This document shows, one piece after another, positions 35,534 through 44,822 of a stretch of DNA of 64,000 bases. Within the stretch, counting starts at the first letter, position 1. Every line of letters begins with the position of its first letter. Source of the DNA: Moritella sp. (GTDB taxonomy: Bacteria; Pseudomonadota; Gammaproteobacteria; Enterobacterales; Moritellaceae). The notes under the pieces were generated by a model. That model did not search any database, was not told where the DNA came from, and saw only the letters and a program-made list of their open reading frames with translations. Location: the NCBI RefSeq assembly GCF_013215705.1, contig NZ_JABSQR010000005.1, forward strand, positions 124,001-188,000. The letters run 5' to 3'. The translations under genes were made by a program, and so were the position numbers.

Positions 35534-36082
35534 ATGACTAATAATGTGAAAAAAAAGAAACAGTTAATGACACGACTCATACCCTTGATCATATTTTTGT
35601 GTGTGTCTATTTTCCTTTACATTGGCTTATTTCGTGACGCTACCGTTTTAGAGTCGACCTTCATTGGTCGACCTGTTCCTGAGTTTGCATTAAACGATTT
35701 AGTTGAACCTGAGCTACAGCACGATAAAAGTGTATTGTCAGGTAAACCTATGCTGTTAAACGTATGGGCTACGTGGTGCCCAACGTGTTACGCCGAGCAT
35801 AAGTACTTAAATGAACTTGCTGAAGACGGTGTTTACATTGTCGGTATGAATTACAAAGACGATCGCAAGAAAGCGCTAAGATGGTTAGAAGAACTAGATA
35901 ACCCATACAAGATCAGCCTGTTTGATCCTGATGGCATGTTAGGGCTTGATCTGGGTGTTTACGGCGCGCCTGAAACCTTTTTTATCGACAGCAAAGGCAT
36001 AATTCAATTCAAACACGTAGGGGATATTAACCCGCGTAATTGGAATGGTGAGCTGAAAGCTGTTTATGAGCAGTTGAAATAA
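35534..36082 (+). CDS. ccmG: CcmG/DsbE, thiol-disulfide oxidoreductase
   Basis: 182-aa membrane-anchored thioredoxin-fold protein, N-terminal anchor about 14-32. The active site is WCPTC (C82, C85), as in CcmG/DsbE, which keeps apocytochrome heme-binding cysteines reduced. The GVYGAPETFFID stretch contains the cis-proline loop of the family. It lies between ccmF and ccmH. Confidence 0.95.
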   Translation: MTNNVKKKKQLMTRLIPLIIFLCVSIFLYIGLFRDATVLESTFIGRPVPEFALNDLVEPELQHDKSVLSGKPMLLNVWATWCPTCYAEHKYLNELAEDGVYIVGMNYKDDRKKALRWLEELDNPYKISLFDPDGMLGLDLGVYGAPETFFIDSKGIIQFKHVGDINPRNWNGELKAVYEQLK

Positions 36083-36091
36083 GGATTTAAG

Positions 36092-36559
36092 ATGAAAAAA
36101 TTATTCGTATTAATGACTTTAATGCTCAGTTTTAGTGCTGCAGCGGTCATTGATGTTTATGACTTTGAGACCGAAGAACAAGAAGCCCTGTTTAGAACAT
36201 TAACGGCAGAATTACGTTGCCCTAAATGTCAAAACAATAACCTTGCTGATTCAAATGCATCGATTGCCAAAGATATGCGTCAAAAAACCTATAATATGGT
36301 GATCGAAGGTCAGAATGAAGATCTGATTGTTACTTACTGGATTGATCGATTTGGCAACTTTGTTTTATACAAACCGCCTGTAACCTTAGGCACTGCTATT
36401 TTATGGGTTGGTCCTGGTTTATTTGTATTATTTGGTGGTCTGATTATTGTTCGTAACAGTCGTCGTAAAGGCAGTGTTGAAACTGATGATAGCGATGATG
36501 AGTTAACGGGTGCGGAGAAAGACCGTTTGGCCAAAATTTTAAAGGATAGCGAGAAATAG
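36092..36559 (+). CDS. ccmH: CcmH, apocytochrome c thiol reductase
   Basis: 155-aa CcmH with an N-terminal signal sequence (about 1-18), the redox motif LRCPKCQNN (C43, C46) and a C-terminal transmembrane helix (about 98-120). This is the short type; the TPR-containing half found fused in E. coli CcmH is encoded separately by the next gene, ccmI. ccmI starts 1 nt after the stop. Confidence 0.95.
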   Translation: MKKLFVLMTLMLSFSAAAVIDVYDFETEEQEALFRTLTAELRCPKCQNNNLADSNASIAKDMRQKTYNMVIEGQNEDLIVTYWIDRFGNFVLYKPPVTLGTAILWVGPGLFVLFGGLIIVRNSRRKGSVETDDSDDELTGAEKDRLAKILKDSEK

Positions 36560-36560
36560 C

Positions 36561-37838
36561 ATGTTGTTATTTTGGATAGTAAGTATTGTATTGGTGATCG
36601 TTGCCGCGCTGGCATTTGTTATCCCTGTTACGGGTGCGAACAAGTTAACAGGCGCGACACGAGACCAATTAAATAAAGATCTGTATAAAAGTCGTATTAG
36701 CGAATTGGTTGACGATGAAGATCAGGGTTTGTTAGACAAAAGCGAAGAGTTTATTGATGAAATGCAACGTGGTCTATTAGATGACGTTGTTGATGAGAAA
36801 GCGACTGAAGTAAGTAAAGCTGACTCTCCATTTATCTGGCTTGCTGGTGTTATATTCTTAGTAGTCTTCTCTGTGTCTGTTTACATGGCATTAGGCGCGC
36901 GTGAAAAAATAGTGAACTGGCAAGATGTGTACGCACGTTTACCTGAGCTAACCGACCGTGTGATGAATGAAGGTGATAAAGTCACAGATCAAGAGATCAA
37001 AGACTTTAAACTGGCATTGAGTACCAAGATGAGGGAAGAACCGGATAATGAATTTGGTTGGTTATTGCTGGGTCGCTTAAACGTTGCATTAGGTGATCCA
37101 AACGCCGCATTCATTGCCATGGACCGCGCTTACAAACTCGCCCCGCTGAACACATCAATCGTGACGGGTTATGCACAAGCATTAATGCTCAGTGATGATC
37201 CAGAACAGAATAACTTAGCCCGTAAAATATTGATGGAGCTTAAACAAGAGAAACCTAACGATATCGAAGTATTATCGACTTCTGCGTTCATGGCGTTAGA
37301 AAACCAAGATTACCTTGGCGCAATCGAGCAATGGCAACGTATGTTACCGCTACTTGTTGGTCAGCCAGATCGTATCCAAATGATCCAAGGTAGTATTAAA
37401 TATGCCAGAAAACAGATTGAAGCGAAAGGTGGTACTGCACCTGTAGCCACGGGTTCTCCAACTGCTATTACAACAACGGGTCCTGCGGCAACTGCCAATC
37501 AAGCGCCAGCGGGTAATGAGAAAGTGACGATCACCATTACTGCTGACCAAGCGCAGCTTAAAGGTTACTTGTATGTTTACGTGCAAGCGGCTGCGGGATC
37601 TAAAGCACCACTGGCTGTTAAACGTATCACGGATCCAACATTCCCATTAACTATCTCATTATCAGATAGCGATGCGATGATGGCACAAATGAAAATGTCA
37701 CAATTTCCATCGATTAAAGTGAGCGCTAAGCTTTCTCAAGATGAGAATGTGATGACGAAAGATGATGACATCAATTCTAATGTTGTGACGGTCAATGAAG
37801 GCGACGCACGTTCAGTGACGCTTAATTTTAGTCGTTAA
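36561..37838 (+). CDS. ccmI: CcmI, cytochrome c biogenesis TPR protein
   Basis: 425-aa protein with two N-terminal transmembrane helices (about 3-21 and 91-110), a TPR-type helical region (about 130-280; GRLNVALGDPNAAFIAMDRAYKLAP) and a C-terminal periplasmic beta-rich domain after an Ala/Thr/Pro linker. CcmI binds the apocytochrome C-terminus and presents it to CcmFH. It is the last ccm gene, followed by a strong terminator. Confidence 0.93.
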   Translation: MLLFWIVSIVLVIVAALAFVIPVTGANKLTGATRDQLNKDLYKSRISELVDDEDQGLLDKSEEFIDEMQRGLLDDVVDEKATEVSKADSPFIWLAGVIFLVVFSVSVYMALGAREKIVNWQDVYARLPELTDRVMNEGDKVTDQEIKDFKLALSTKMREEPDNEFGWLLLGRLNVALGDPNAAFIAMDRAYKLAPLNTSIVTGYAQALMLSDDPEQNNLARKILMELKQEKPNDIEVLSTSAFMALENQDYLGAIEQWQRMLPLLVGQPDRIQMIQGSIKYARKQIEAKGGTAPVATGSPTAITTTGPAATANQAPAGNEKVTITITADQAQLKGYLYVYVQAAAGSKAPLAVKRITDPTFPLTISLSDSDAMMAQMKMSQFPSIKVSAKLSQDENVMTKDDDINSNVVTVNEGDARSVTLNFSR

Positions 37839-37889
37839 TTTAATTAACGTGTTAGCTATTTTGTAACACGATGGTAGCGCTTGTTAATC

Positions 37890-37932
37890 AGCCCTGTGGA
37901 AATTACGTTATGTAATTTCCACGGGGCTTTTT
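37890..37932 (+). terminator. Rho-independent terminator after ccmI
   Basis: A long stem pairing AGCCCTGTGGAAATTAC with GTAATTTCCACGGGGCT is followed by TTTTT, 52 nt after ccmI. It closes the ccm operon. Confidence 0.9.
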
Positions 37933-38050
37933 AGTATCTGTTATCTGGTTTTTAAATTAAACACTGACAAAAAGTTTATGATGAAATGCCAAAAAATACC
38001 AAGCTGCACGCCCGTTGATAAGGCGTTGGACAGCATTGAAGGAGTTGTTA

Positions 38051-38812
38051 GTGTTAAAAGTAAGAGTGAACATTGCAGAGAAACAAGCGAAGAAGCTAAT
38101 CTTTGATCTGGTGAAGTACAGTGATCACGCAAATCGAGCGTTGACTGATGGCCTAAAAAATAAAATTATCGAGCAGTGGTTTGAAGAGAACAAGTATCCC
38201 TTTAAGCGTTTAGTTTCAGAAACCCGAAACTGGAATTACACGGTGCCATTTGTCGAAAATACCATGGATAGCAAGGTCTACATCAGTGGGGAAGGTATTC
38301 TCAATGTGAATGATTACCAAGGTGAGTTTGACTCTGCGTTGGCACATCGTGACGTAACGATTAACAATGCCGACATCGCAGCGGGCTATGCAGCCTACTA
38401 CGCGTGCATTACCAAGTTGTTCGCCTCTTTAACGTCATATTTATCAGTTAAAGCTGAGTCTTATAACATTGATAATGCAGACGTGATTGATAATGCAAAC
38501 AAGAGCATATCTCTAGAAGACAAAATCAGCCAATGGGTACCGATATTCACCGCAGGTAAAGCGTTAGATATGAACAACAAATCTTGGGCGCTGTTTACAG
38601 CACAATTGGCTGAATGTAATGCACATACGAGCAACTCGACAGTAGCAACAGAGGGTTTATCTGCTAAGCAGCTTGCTGCAAAAGTGAATGACTTGCGCGG
38701 TGGTATTATTAGTATTATGTATGCACTGCATGTATTACTTAGCGATGAAATGAAATCTCAGTTAATTAGATCTGTCTACTTTCCTGACGTTTATGTATCC
38801 GAAGCTCCTTAG
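38051..38812 (+). CDS. Uncharacterised cytoplasmic protein
   Basis: 253-aa protein that I do not recognise. It has no signal peptide or membrane segment and appears mostly helical. It starts with a charged KVRVNIAEKQAKKLIFDLVKYSDHANRAL stretch and carries a central Ala/Tyr-rich segment (AAGYAAYYACITKLFASL). The GTG at 38051 is chosen because AAGGAG lies at 38039-38044; an ATG at 38015 lacks such a site. It is monocistronic, flanked by terminators on both sides, so it has its own promoter. Codon use resembles its neighbours, so recent transfer is not suggested. It may be a lineage-specific conserved family. Confidence 0.75.
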   Translation: MLKVRVNIAEKQAKKLIFDLVKYSDHANRALTDGLKNKIIEQWFEENKYPFKRLVSETRNWNYTVPFVENTMDSKVYISGEGILNVNDYQGEFDSALAHRDVTINNADIAAGYAAYYACITKLFASLTSYLSVKAESYNIDNADVIDNANKSISLEDKISQWVPIFTAGKALDMNNKSWALFTAQLAECNAHTSNSTVATEGLSAKQLAAKVNDLRGGIISIMYALHVLLSDEMKSQLIRSVYFPDVYVSEAP

Positions 38813-38842
38813 CTTTTGTTTCTAATCAAAAGTAATTTAAAT

Positions 38843-38877
38843 AGCCCTGTAGCAATAATATCTATAGGGCTTTTTTT
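38843..38877 (+). terminator. Rho-independent terminator
   Basis: AGCCCTGTAG pairs with CTATAGGGCT and is followed by seven T. It ends the uncharacterised gene at 38051-38812. Confidence 0.88.
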
Positions 38878-38878
38878 G

Positions 38879-38906
38879 TTGCTATTATTGCGAAAATACC
38901 TATGAT
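38879..38906 (+). promoter_or_regulatory. Candidate promoter of roxA
   Basis: TTGCTA and TATGAT are separated by 16 nt, directly after the preceding terminator and 39 nt before the roxA ATG. Confidence 0.45.
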
Positions 38907-38945
38907 ACGCGCTCTATTACTTCGATTACTTAATGCGGGTTGACT

Positions 38946-40085
38946 ATGTATACATTAAATCTTGATATTGCTGACTTCATGCAAAATTATTGGCAGAAAA
39001 AACCACTGTTAATTAAAGCTGGATTCAAGGACTTTATCGATCCAATCAGCCCGGATGAAATTGCTGGTTTAGCGATGGAAGAAGACGTGACGTCGCGTAT
39101 GGTGTCACTTGAAGATGGTAAATGGGAAGCTAAATGTGGTCCTTTCACTGAGTTTGATCGTCTGGAAAAACCGGGCGCGGCTATTTTAGTGCAAGCAATT
39201 AACCATTGGCATGATCCTTCCGCGGAACTGGCGAATGTGTTTAACTTTATTCCAAGCTGGCGTTTTGATGACTTAATGGTTTCTTACAGCTCTGATACCG
39301 GTGGTGTGGGTCCGCATGTCGATCGTTATTGCGTATTTATAATACAAGGCCAAGGCAAGCGTCACTGGCGTGTTGGTTCTCAGGATATGAATCCTCAAGA
39401 GTTTGCTGCTAACGGCGCGTTGAAGCATTGTGAAGCGTTTGATGCCGTTATTGATACGGTATTAGAACCCGGCGATATTTTATATATCCCACCTTATGCA
39501 CCGCATGAAGGTTATGCTGTTGGCGAAGCGATTAACTACTCTGTAGGTTTCCGCGCGCAAGATCAAAAAGAACTGTTAAACCACTTTGGTGATTACTTAT
39601 TACAACAAGACAAAGAGTTTGTTCGTTATAGCGATCCTAAGTTACAACCACGTGCACAGCATGGTTCTATCGAATCAGGCGAAGTGCAAGGTTTAACAGA
39701 CATCATGACATCATTAATGGCTGATAAAAGTGTTATGCATGACTTCCTTGGTCGTCATTACAGTGAATCAGCACACGAATTAGATTTATTGGTACCTGAA
39801 GGTGGTTACATTGCCGATTTCGCGATTGTAGTCGATGAAATTGGTATGGAGTCTTATTTGCGTAAAGTAAATGGACTGAAGACATTATATTTCCCAGAAA
39901 TGCCGACGAGCTGCTTCATTGATGGCGAGCGTTATGACTTTGATGCAAGCATTGCGGCAAGTGTACAGACGTTATGTAATACCACTGAGCAAACAGCCAA
40001 AGAACTTGAAGTATTAATGGAAGATAAAGTATTTGGTCAATTGTTGATTGACTGGGTTAACTTAGGTTACTGGCACTTCGAGTAA
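38946..40085 (+). CDS. roxA: RoxA/YcfD-like ribosomal protein L16 arginine hydroxylase
   Basis: 379-aa JmjC/cupin-type 2-oxoglutarate and Fe(II)-dependent oxygenase. The iron ligands are visible as H124 and D126 in VGPHVDRYCVF and a distal histidine near 186 in YAPHEGYAV; the N-terminal MQNYWQKKPLLIK is a family signature. E. coli YcfD, of nearly the same length (373 aa), hydroxylates an arginine of L16. The ATG at 38946 is preferred over a TTG two codons earlier. It is a single-gene unit, with a promoter-like sequence upstream and a terminator at 40141-40174. Confidence 0.92.
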   Translation: MYTLNLDIADFMQNYWQKKPLLIKAGFKDFIDPISPDEIAGLAMEEDVTSRMVSLEDGKWEAKCGPFTEFDRLEKPGAAILVQAINHWHDPSAELANVFNFIPSWRFDDLMVSYSSDTGGVGPHVDRYCVFIIQGQGKRHWRVGSQDMNPQEFAANGALKHCEAFDAVIDTVLEPGDILYIPPYAPHEGYAVGEAINYSVGFRAQDQKELLNHFGDYLLQQDKEFVRYSDPKLQPRAQHGSIESGEVQGLTDIMTSLMADKSVMHDFLGRHYSESAHELDLLVPEGGYIADFAIVVDEIGMESYLRKVNGLKTLYFPEMPTSCFIDGERYDFDASIAASVQTLCNTTEQTAKELEVLMEDKVFGQLLIDWVNLGYWHFE

Positions 40086-40140
40086 CGGTTAATACGCTGT
40101 TAGTGTGAACTAGCAAGCATTAGTTAGTAAAAAAAGTAAT

Positions 40141-40174
40141 AGCACTAAGGCTGATGGTCTTGGTGCTTTTTTTT
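40141..40174 (+). terminator. Rho-independent terminator after roxA
   Basis: AGCACTAAGGC pairs with GTCTTGGTGCT, containing wobble pairs, and is followed by eight T, 56 nt after roxA. Confidence 0.8.
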
Positions 40175-40188
40175 GTCTACGATTTACT

Positions 40189-40274
40189 GAGAATAGAGAA
40201 TAGAGAATAGAGAATAGAGAATAGAGAATAGAGAATAGAGAATAGAGAATAGAGAATGGAGAATAGAGAATAGA
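40189..40274. repeat. Heptanucleotide tandem repeat (GAGAATA)n, about 12 copies
   Basis: Twelve-odd copies of the 7-bp unit GAGAATA run uninterrupted between the roxA and fusA2 terminators. Only one unit deviates, near 40252-40258 (GAGAATG). No gene overlaps. The minus strand reads as a periodic seven-residue peptide simply because three units make 21 nt; I do not regard that as coding. Confidence 0.97.
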
Positions 40275-40296
40275 GGGGTATTCATATTTTTTAGGC

Positions 40297-40332
40297 AAAA
40301 AATAACCCCAGTTATTTACATAACTGGGGTTA
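40297..40332 (-). terminator. Rho-independent terminator after fusA2
   Basis: On the minus strand, TAACCCCAGTTAT pairs with ATAACTGGGGTTA, followed by TTTTTT. It lies 25 nt after the fusA2 stop. Confidence 0.92.
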
Positions 40333-40356
40333 GGAAGATTAACTAAAAATAATTAC

Positions 40357-42444
40357 TTATTTTTTAGCGTTCTCTTCTTTAACTTTAGCAATTACGCCTT
40401 CAGCTACGTTCATTGGACAAGGGTTGTAGTGTGAGAACTCCATAGAGAACTGACCACGACCAGATGTCATAGTACGTAGTGAACCGATGTAACCAAACAT
40501 TTCTGAAAGAGGTACGTCAGCTTTAATACGAACACCAGTAACACCAGCCAGTTGATCTTTGATCATGCCACGACGACGGTTAAGGTCACCAATAACATCA
40601 CCAACGTGATCGTCTGGAGTGAATACGTCAACTGCCATGATAGGTTCAATCAGTTGTGCACCCGCTTTAGGGATAGACTGACGGAACGCGCCACGTGCTG
40701 CAAGTTCGAATGCTACTGCTGATGAATCCACTGCGTGGAAGCCACCGTCAAGTAGTTCAATTTCAACATCGATCATAGGGAAACCAGCTAGAACACCAGT
40801 ATCCATCATGCCTTTAAAGCCTTTTTCAACTGCAGGCCAGAATTCTTTAGGTACGTTACCACCAACAACTGAAGATTTGAACGTGAAACCTGTACCCAGT
40901 TCGCCGGGCTTAATGATGTAATCAATTTTACCAAATTGACCACTACCACCAGATTGTTTCTTATGCGTGTAGCTATCTTCAATTTCGTGCGTAATAGTTT
41001 CACGGTAAGCAACTTGTGGAGCACCAACAACTAGATCAACGCCGTATGTACGCTTAAGGATATCTACTTTGATATCTAAGTGAAGTTCACCCATACCAGA
41101 AAGGATTGTTTCACCTGAATCTTGGTCAGTTTCAACTTTAAATGTTGGATCTTCAGCAACCATTTTACCGATCGCAATACCCATTTTCTCAGTTGAACCT
41201 TTATCTTTAGGTGTTACAGAGATAGAGATTACTGGTTCAGGGAATACCATTGCTTCTAGAATGATAGGATTTTTAGGATCACATAATGTGTGACCTGTTT
41301 GAACGTTAGTTTTCATACCAACAATCGCGATAATATCACCCGCTTGTGCGTATGCTAATTCTTTACGTTCATCCGCTTGCATTTCACACATACGGCCTAC
41401 ACGCTCAGTTTTACCTGTTGCAGCATTAAGGATCGTATCACCTTTTTTCAACGTACCTGAGTAGATACGAACGAAAGTAAGGGCACCAAAACGGTCATCT
41501 GAAATTTTAAATGCTAACGCTTTGAATGTTTCTTCAGTTGATACATGTGCAAATTTACCGTTTGGCTCGCCTTCTTCATCTGTAAGCGGCTGAGGATCAA
41601 CGTCAGTTGGGCTTGGTAGGTAATCAACAACAGCGTCAAGAATGTTTTGAACACCTTTGTTCTTAAATGCTGAACCACAGTAAGTTGGGAAGAAGTCCAT
41701 TGTACGAGTACCTGCACGGATACAACGTTTGATGTCTTCCATAGCTGGCTCGTTGCCTTCCATGTAAGCTTCTAATAGCTCATCATCTTGCTCAAGAGCA
41801 GTATCAAGTAACTTTTCACGGTATTCTTCTACTAGTTCAACCATGTCTGCAGGAACATCAGTGATTTCGAAGTTTTCTGCTTCGCCTGTATCATCCCAAA
41901 CGTATGCTTTACGAGTAAGAAGGTCAACAATACCAACAAAATCGTCTTCGATACCGATTGGTAAAACCATCACTAGTGGGTTAGCACCAAGTACGTCTTC
42001 AGTTTGCTTAACAACGCGTAAAAAATCAGCACCCATACGGTCTAATTTGTTTACGAAGATGATACGTGCAACTCGTGATTCATTCGCATAACGCCAGTTA
42101 GTTTCTGATTGTGGTTCAACACCACCAGAACCACAGAATACACCGATACCGCCGTCAAGTACTTTAAGTGAACGGTAAACTTCTACTGTGAAGTCAACGT
42201 GTCCAGGAGTATCAATAACGTTTAAACGGTGATCTTGCCAGAAACAAGTTACAGCTGCTGATTGGATAGTAATACCGCGCTCAGCTTCCTGTTCCATGAA
42301 ATCCGTAGTTGATTCGCCGTCATGTACTTCACCAGTTCTGTGGATCTGACCAGTAAGTTTCAAAATTCGTTCAGTCGTTGTTGTTTTACCAGCATCAACG
42401 TGAGCGAAGATACCGATATTTCTGTATTTGGATAAATCTGCCAT
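40357..42444 (-). CDS. fusA2: EF-G paralogue, translation elongation factor G 2
   Basis: 695-aa elongation factor G with all five domains. The GTPase motifs are [15 protein letters not shown] (G1), the RGITI switch (G2), DTPGHVDF (G3) and NKLDRMG (G4). It stands alone, not with rpsL-rpsG-tufA, and its sequence (for example [21 protein letters not shown]) resembles the second EF-G of vibrios and pseudomonads rather than the str-operon copy. It promotes translocation and/or ribosome recycling with RRF; which role dominates cannot be decided from sequence. Strongly biased codon use suggests high expression. Confidence 0.92.
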   Translation of the reverse strand: MADLSKYRNIGIFAHVDAGKTTTTERILKLTGQIHRTGEVHDGESTTDFMEQEAERGITIQSAAVTCFWQDHRLNVIDTPGHVDFTVEVYRSLKVLDGGIGVFCGSGGVEPQSETNWRYANESRVARIIFVNKLDRMGADFLRVVKQTEDVLGANPLVMVLPIGIEDDFVGIVDLLTRKAYVWDDTGEAENFEITDVPADMVELVEEYREKLLDTALEQDDELLEAYMEGNEPAMEDIKRCIRAGTRTMDFFPTYCGSAFKNKGVQNILDAVVDYLPSPTDVDPQPLTDEEGEPNGKFAHVSTEETFKALAFKISDDRFGALTFVRIYSGTLKKGDTILNAATGKTERVGRMCEMQADERKELAYAQAGDIIAIVGMKTNVQTGHTLCDPKNPIILEAMVFPEPVISISVTPKDKGSTEKMGIAIGKMVAEDPTFKVETDQDSGETILSGMGELHLDIKVDILKRTYGVDLVVGAPQVAYRETITHEIEDSYTHKKQSGGSGQFGKIDYIIKPGELGTGFTFKSSVVGGNVPKEFWPAVEKGFKGMMDTGVLAGFPMIDVEIELLDGGFHAVDSSAVAFELAARGAFRQSIPKAGAQLIEPIMAVDVFTPDDHVGDVIGDLNRRRGMIKDQLAGVTGVRIKADVPLSEMFGYIGSLRTMTSGRGQFSMEFSHYNPCPMNVAEGVIAKVKEENAKK

Positions 42445-42483
42445 TATGTTCTCTATAATTTATTTATGTAAAGATTCGCGCGG

Positions 42484-42512
42484 AGTATATCACGTTTTTT
42501 TAGCAACAAAAA
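42484..42512 (-). promoter_or_regulatory. Candidate promoter of fusA2
   Basis: On the minus strand TTTTTG and TATACT are separated by 17 nt, with a TG extended -10 (TGATATACT). It lies about 40 nt upstream of the fusA2 ATG. Confidence 0.55.
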
Positions 42513-42684
42513 AGAGATAGCGGCTTATAAGACGGCATTTGCTGGGTTTTTTTCAATATCTATATCATTAATTCGTATTAAGGCTATAAAAATTGAATGT
42601 TTGGCTAATATCTTGGGTTTTTTTTCTAAAAAACAGGAGCAATGATAGTCGAGCCTGTTTTTTATACGCTTGTCAAAATGTGCT

Positions 42685-43200
42685 TTAAAACTGTTTTAAT
42701 AAGCTTGGCTGGTAGTCATCAAGGGAAATGGTTAAATTCTTTTCGGCGATGAGGTTATCTAATTTAGCGATGTCAGTCATTAAACCTTCCATTGTTAATG
42801 TATTGTTGTCTAAATTGTATTGTTGCTTCGATGCCGCGTAGTAGTAATTGAGGATGGTGATGGCATCGATATCGGTGTTGTCACTGTCGCTTAATGCCAT
42901 TTTTACATGATGAAGTTTGCGGTAAATTTTGTTGTTTGTTTGCTTTAGGTCCCAGACATACATGACTTCAATTAAATAGGGATGACGGCGGATAAACCTG
43001 AATGCTACCAACAAGCTAATCACACCCAGAATTACGCCAGCTAAATTTAATTTAAAATTATTCTCGTCAGCGCTGTCAAAAAAATGGATTAATACTTGGC
43101 CATAAAATAATGCAAACGCGATTAACACCGCGGTCGCGGCAATACTCGCCATGTTTAAGTGTTTACGGTAACGAATTTTGTCTATTTGTTGTAATTTCAT
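42685..43200 (-). CDS. Two-TM membrane protein, DUF3087-like
   Basis: 171-aa protein with two N-terminal transmembrane helices (about 17-38 and 50-67) and a soluble helical C-terminal part of about 100 residues. The start MKLQQIDKIRYRKHLN and layout look like the DUF3087 family of marine gammaproteobacteria; this attribution is from memory. Function is unknown. It is transcribed alone, between rhlE and fusA2, all on the minus strand. Confidence 0.7.
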   Translation of the reverse strand: MKLQQIDKIRYRKHLNMASIAATAVLIAFALFYGQVLIHFFDSADENNFKLNLAGVILGVISLLVAFRFIRRHPYLIEVMYVWDLKQTNNKIYRKLHHVKMALSDSDNTDIDAITILNYYYAASKQQYNLDNNTLTMEGLMTDIAKLDNLIAEKNLTISLDDYQPSLLKQF

Positions 43201-43258
43201 TTACTTTCCGCTCTTGAATGAAGAGTGAATATTCTAGCAAATACGGACGTAAATAATA

Positions 43259-43335
43259 CCAATTGCATTAAATAAGTGATCAATTATTTAGCCGGGAAAA
43301 TTGATTAAATAAATTGCGAGAAGATTGAATTGGGG
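43259..43335. repeat. Short palindromic, MITE-like intergenic element
   Basis: The segment is bounded by inverted CCAATT and AATTGG. Inside is a near-perfect 22-bp palindrome (43269-43290) whose arms are TAAATAA and TTATTTA around TGATCA, and a second TTAAATAA copy. It has no coding potential. The form resembles short interspersed repeats common in marine gammaproteobacteria; other copies cannot be seen in this window. Confidence 0.4.
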
Positions 43336-43372
43336 ATCGTCAAACTTGGTGTGTAAGGGATGCTTGAAGAAG

Positions 43373-43405
43373 CACATTGCCTTATTATCAAAGACAATGT
43401 GCTAT
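43373..43405. other. Perfect 9-bp inverted repeat downstream of rhlE
   Basis: AGCACATTG and CAATGTGCT flank a 15-nt loop. No T-run follows on either strand, so it is not a clear terminator; it lies about 70 nt past the rhlE stop and might protect the rhlE mRNA 3' end. Confidence 0.45.
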
Positions 43406-43475
43406 CCGACTATTTATTAATAAACCACTGTAAAATCAGAGGTGAATCACTATAAATAAATCATGTTAGCGGCGA

Positions 43476-44822
43476 TTATTTCGCGCTATTGGTTGCAGAA
43501 CCAGCAGGGCGACGACGGTTGCCTGTATTTGCTGATGGATTTACTTCACTGCGTGGACCTGTGTGACGACGGTTCTTACTTGCCGGTTTGTGACCACGTG
43601 AATTTTCACCTGAACGTTGACCATCTTGATGATCTCTTTTTGGCTTTTTCTCTTTTGGTGGACGAATACCCGGTGTAGTCGGAAATGAATCCATAGGTGC
43701 AAAACCGTCTATAACAACACGCTCAAGGTGCTTTTGCGTTAATTGTTCAATCGCTACAAGCTCTTTCATTTCGTCATGACAAACTAATGAGATTGCAGTA
43801 CCTTCAGCACCAGCACGACCGGTACGACCAATACGGTGAACATAATCTTCTGGTACGTTGGGTAAGTCGAAGTTAACTACTTGTGGTAGTTGTACGATAT
43901 CGATACCACGTGCGGCAATATCAGTCGCAATAAGTGCTCTGACTTCACCTGATTTGAAGTTCGCTAGTGCTTTTGTACGTGCACTCTGGCTCTTGTTACC
44001 GTGGATCGCTGCAGCATTGATGCCTTGCTCTTCTAAATGCTTGGTTAATTTGTTTGCGCCGTGTTTAGTTTTGGTAAATACCAACACTTGCTTCCAGTCA
44101 TTTTCTTTAATTAGGTGTGTTAACAGCAGCGCTTTTTTCTTTTTATCAACCGGATGCATCCATTGTTCAACCGATTTAGCGGCAGCATTACGCGGCGTCA
44201 CTGAAATTTCGACTGGATCATTGATTAAGCCTCTAGCAAGCTGACGGATGTCATCAGAAAAGGTTGCCGAGAATAATAAGTTTTGACGTTTTTGTGGTAG
44301 TACCGCAAGGATTTTACGGATATCACGTAAGAAACCCATATCCAGCATGCGATCGGCTTCATCTAATACCAAAATCTCTAATTGGTGAAAGCGAATAGCG
44401 CCTTGATTATATAGATCTAATAAACGGCCAGGCGTTGCAACTAAGATATCAACACCACGACGTAAACGCGTCATTTGTGGGTTAATTTTAACGCCACCAA
44501 ATACCACTGTTGATGTTAAACGTAAGTGTTTGCTATAGACTTCAACGTTTTCTGCAATCTGTGCTGCGAGTTCACGTGTCGGCGTTAGGATTAACGTACG
44601 TGCTTGATTAGGGCGCGGGCGCGGGCCTTGGCTTAATTTTTCTAAAATAGGTAGAGTAAAACCAGCTGTTTTACCTGTTCCTGTTTGTGCCGCAGCCATT
44701 ACATCCCTACCTGACAATACAGCTGGTATTGCTTGCGCTTGAATTGCCGATGGTGTGTCGTAGCCTTTTTCTGCTACAGCTTTTAGGATTGGAGCGGATA
44801 AACCGAGGTCGGTAAAACTCAT
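43476..44822 (-). CDS. rhlE: RhlE-type DEAD-box RNA helicase
   Basis: 448-aa ATP-dependent RNA helicase. Motifs in order are the Q motif ([14 protein letters not shown]), Walker [23 protein letters not shown] in [15 protein letters not shown], and the C-terminal RIGRTGRAG. The tail from about 385 is basic and Arg/Lys/Gly-rich, as in RhlE, and probably binds RNA. RhlE proteins act in ribosome assembly and RNA remodelling in the cold. It is divergent from the neighbouring cold-shock gene. Confidence 0.92.
   Translation of the reverse strand: MSFTDLGLSAPILKAVAEKGYDTPSAIQAQAIPAVLSGRDVMAAAQTGTGKTAGFTLPILEKLSQGPRPRPNQARTLILTPTRELAAQIAENVEVYSKHLRLTSTVVFGGVKINPQMTRLRRGVDILVATPGRLLDLYNQGAIRFHQLEILVLDEADRMLDMGFLRDIRKILAVLPQKRQNLLFSATFSDDIRQLARGLINDPVEISVTPRNAAAKSVEQWMHPVDKKKKALLLTHLIKENDWKQVLVFTKTKHGANKLTKHLEEQGINAAAIHGNKSQSARTKALANFKSGEVRALIATDIAARGIDIVQLPQVVNFDLPNVPEDYVHRIGRTGRAGAEGTAISLVCHDEMKELVAIEQLTQKHLERVVIDGFAPMDSFPTTPGIRPPKEKKPKRDHQDGQRSGENSRGHKPASKNRRHTGPRSEVNPSANTGNRRRPAGSATNSAK

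Noticed and set aside
40110-40298. Minus-strand 62-codon frame with a repeating seven-residue peptide.
   Set aside because: It is a by-product of the 7-bp repeat and also covers the roxA terminator; there is no ribosome site and its start and end are set by chance.
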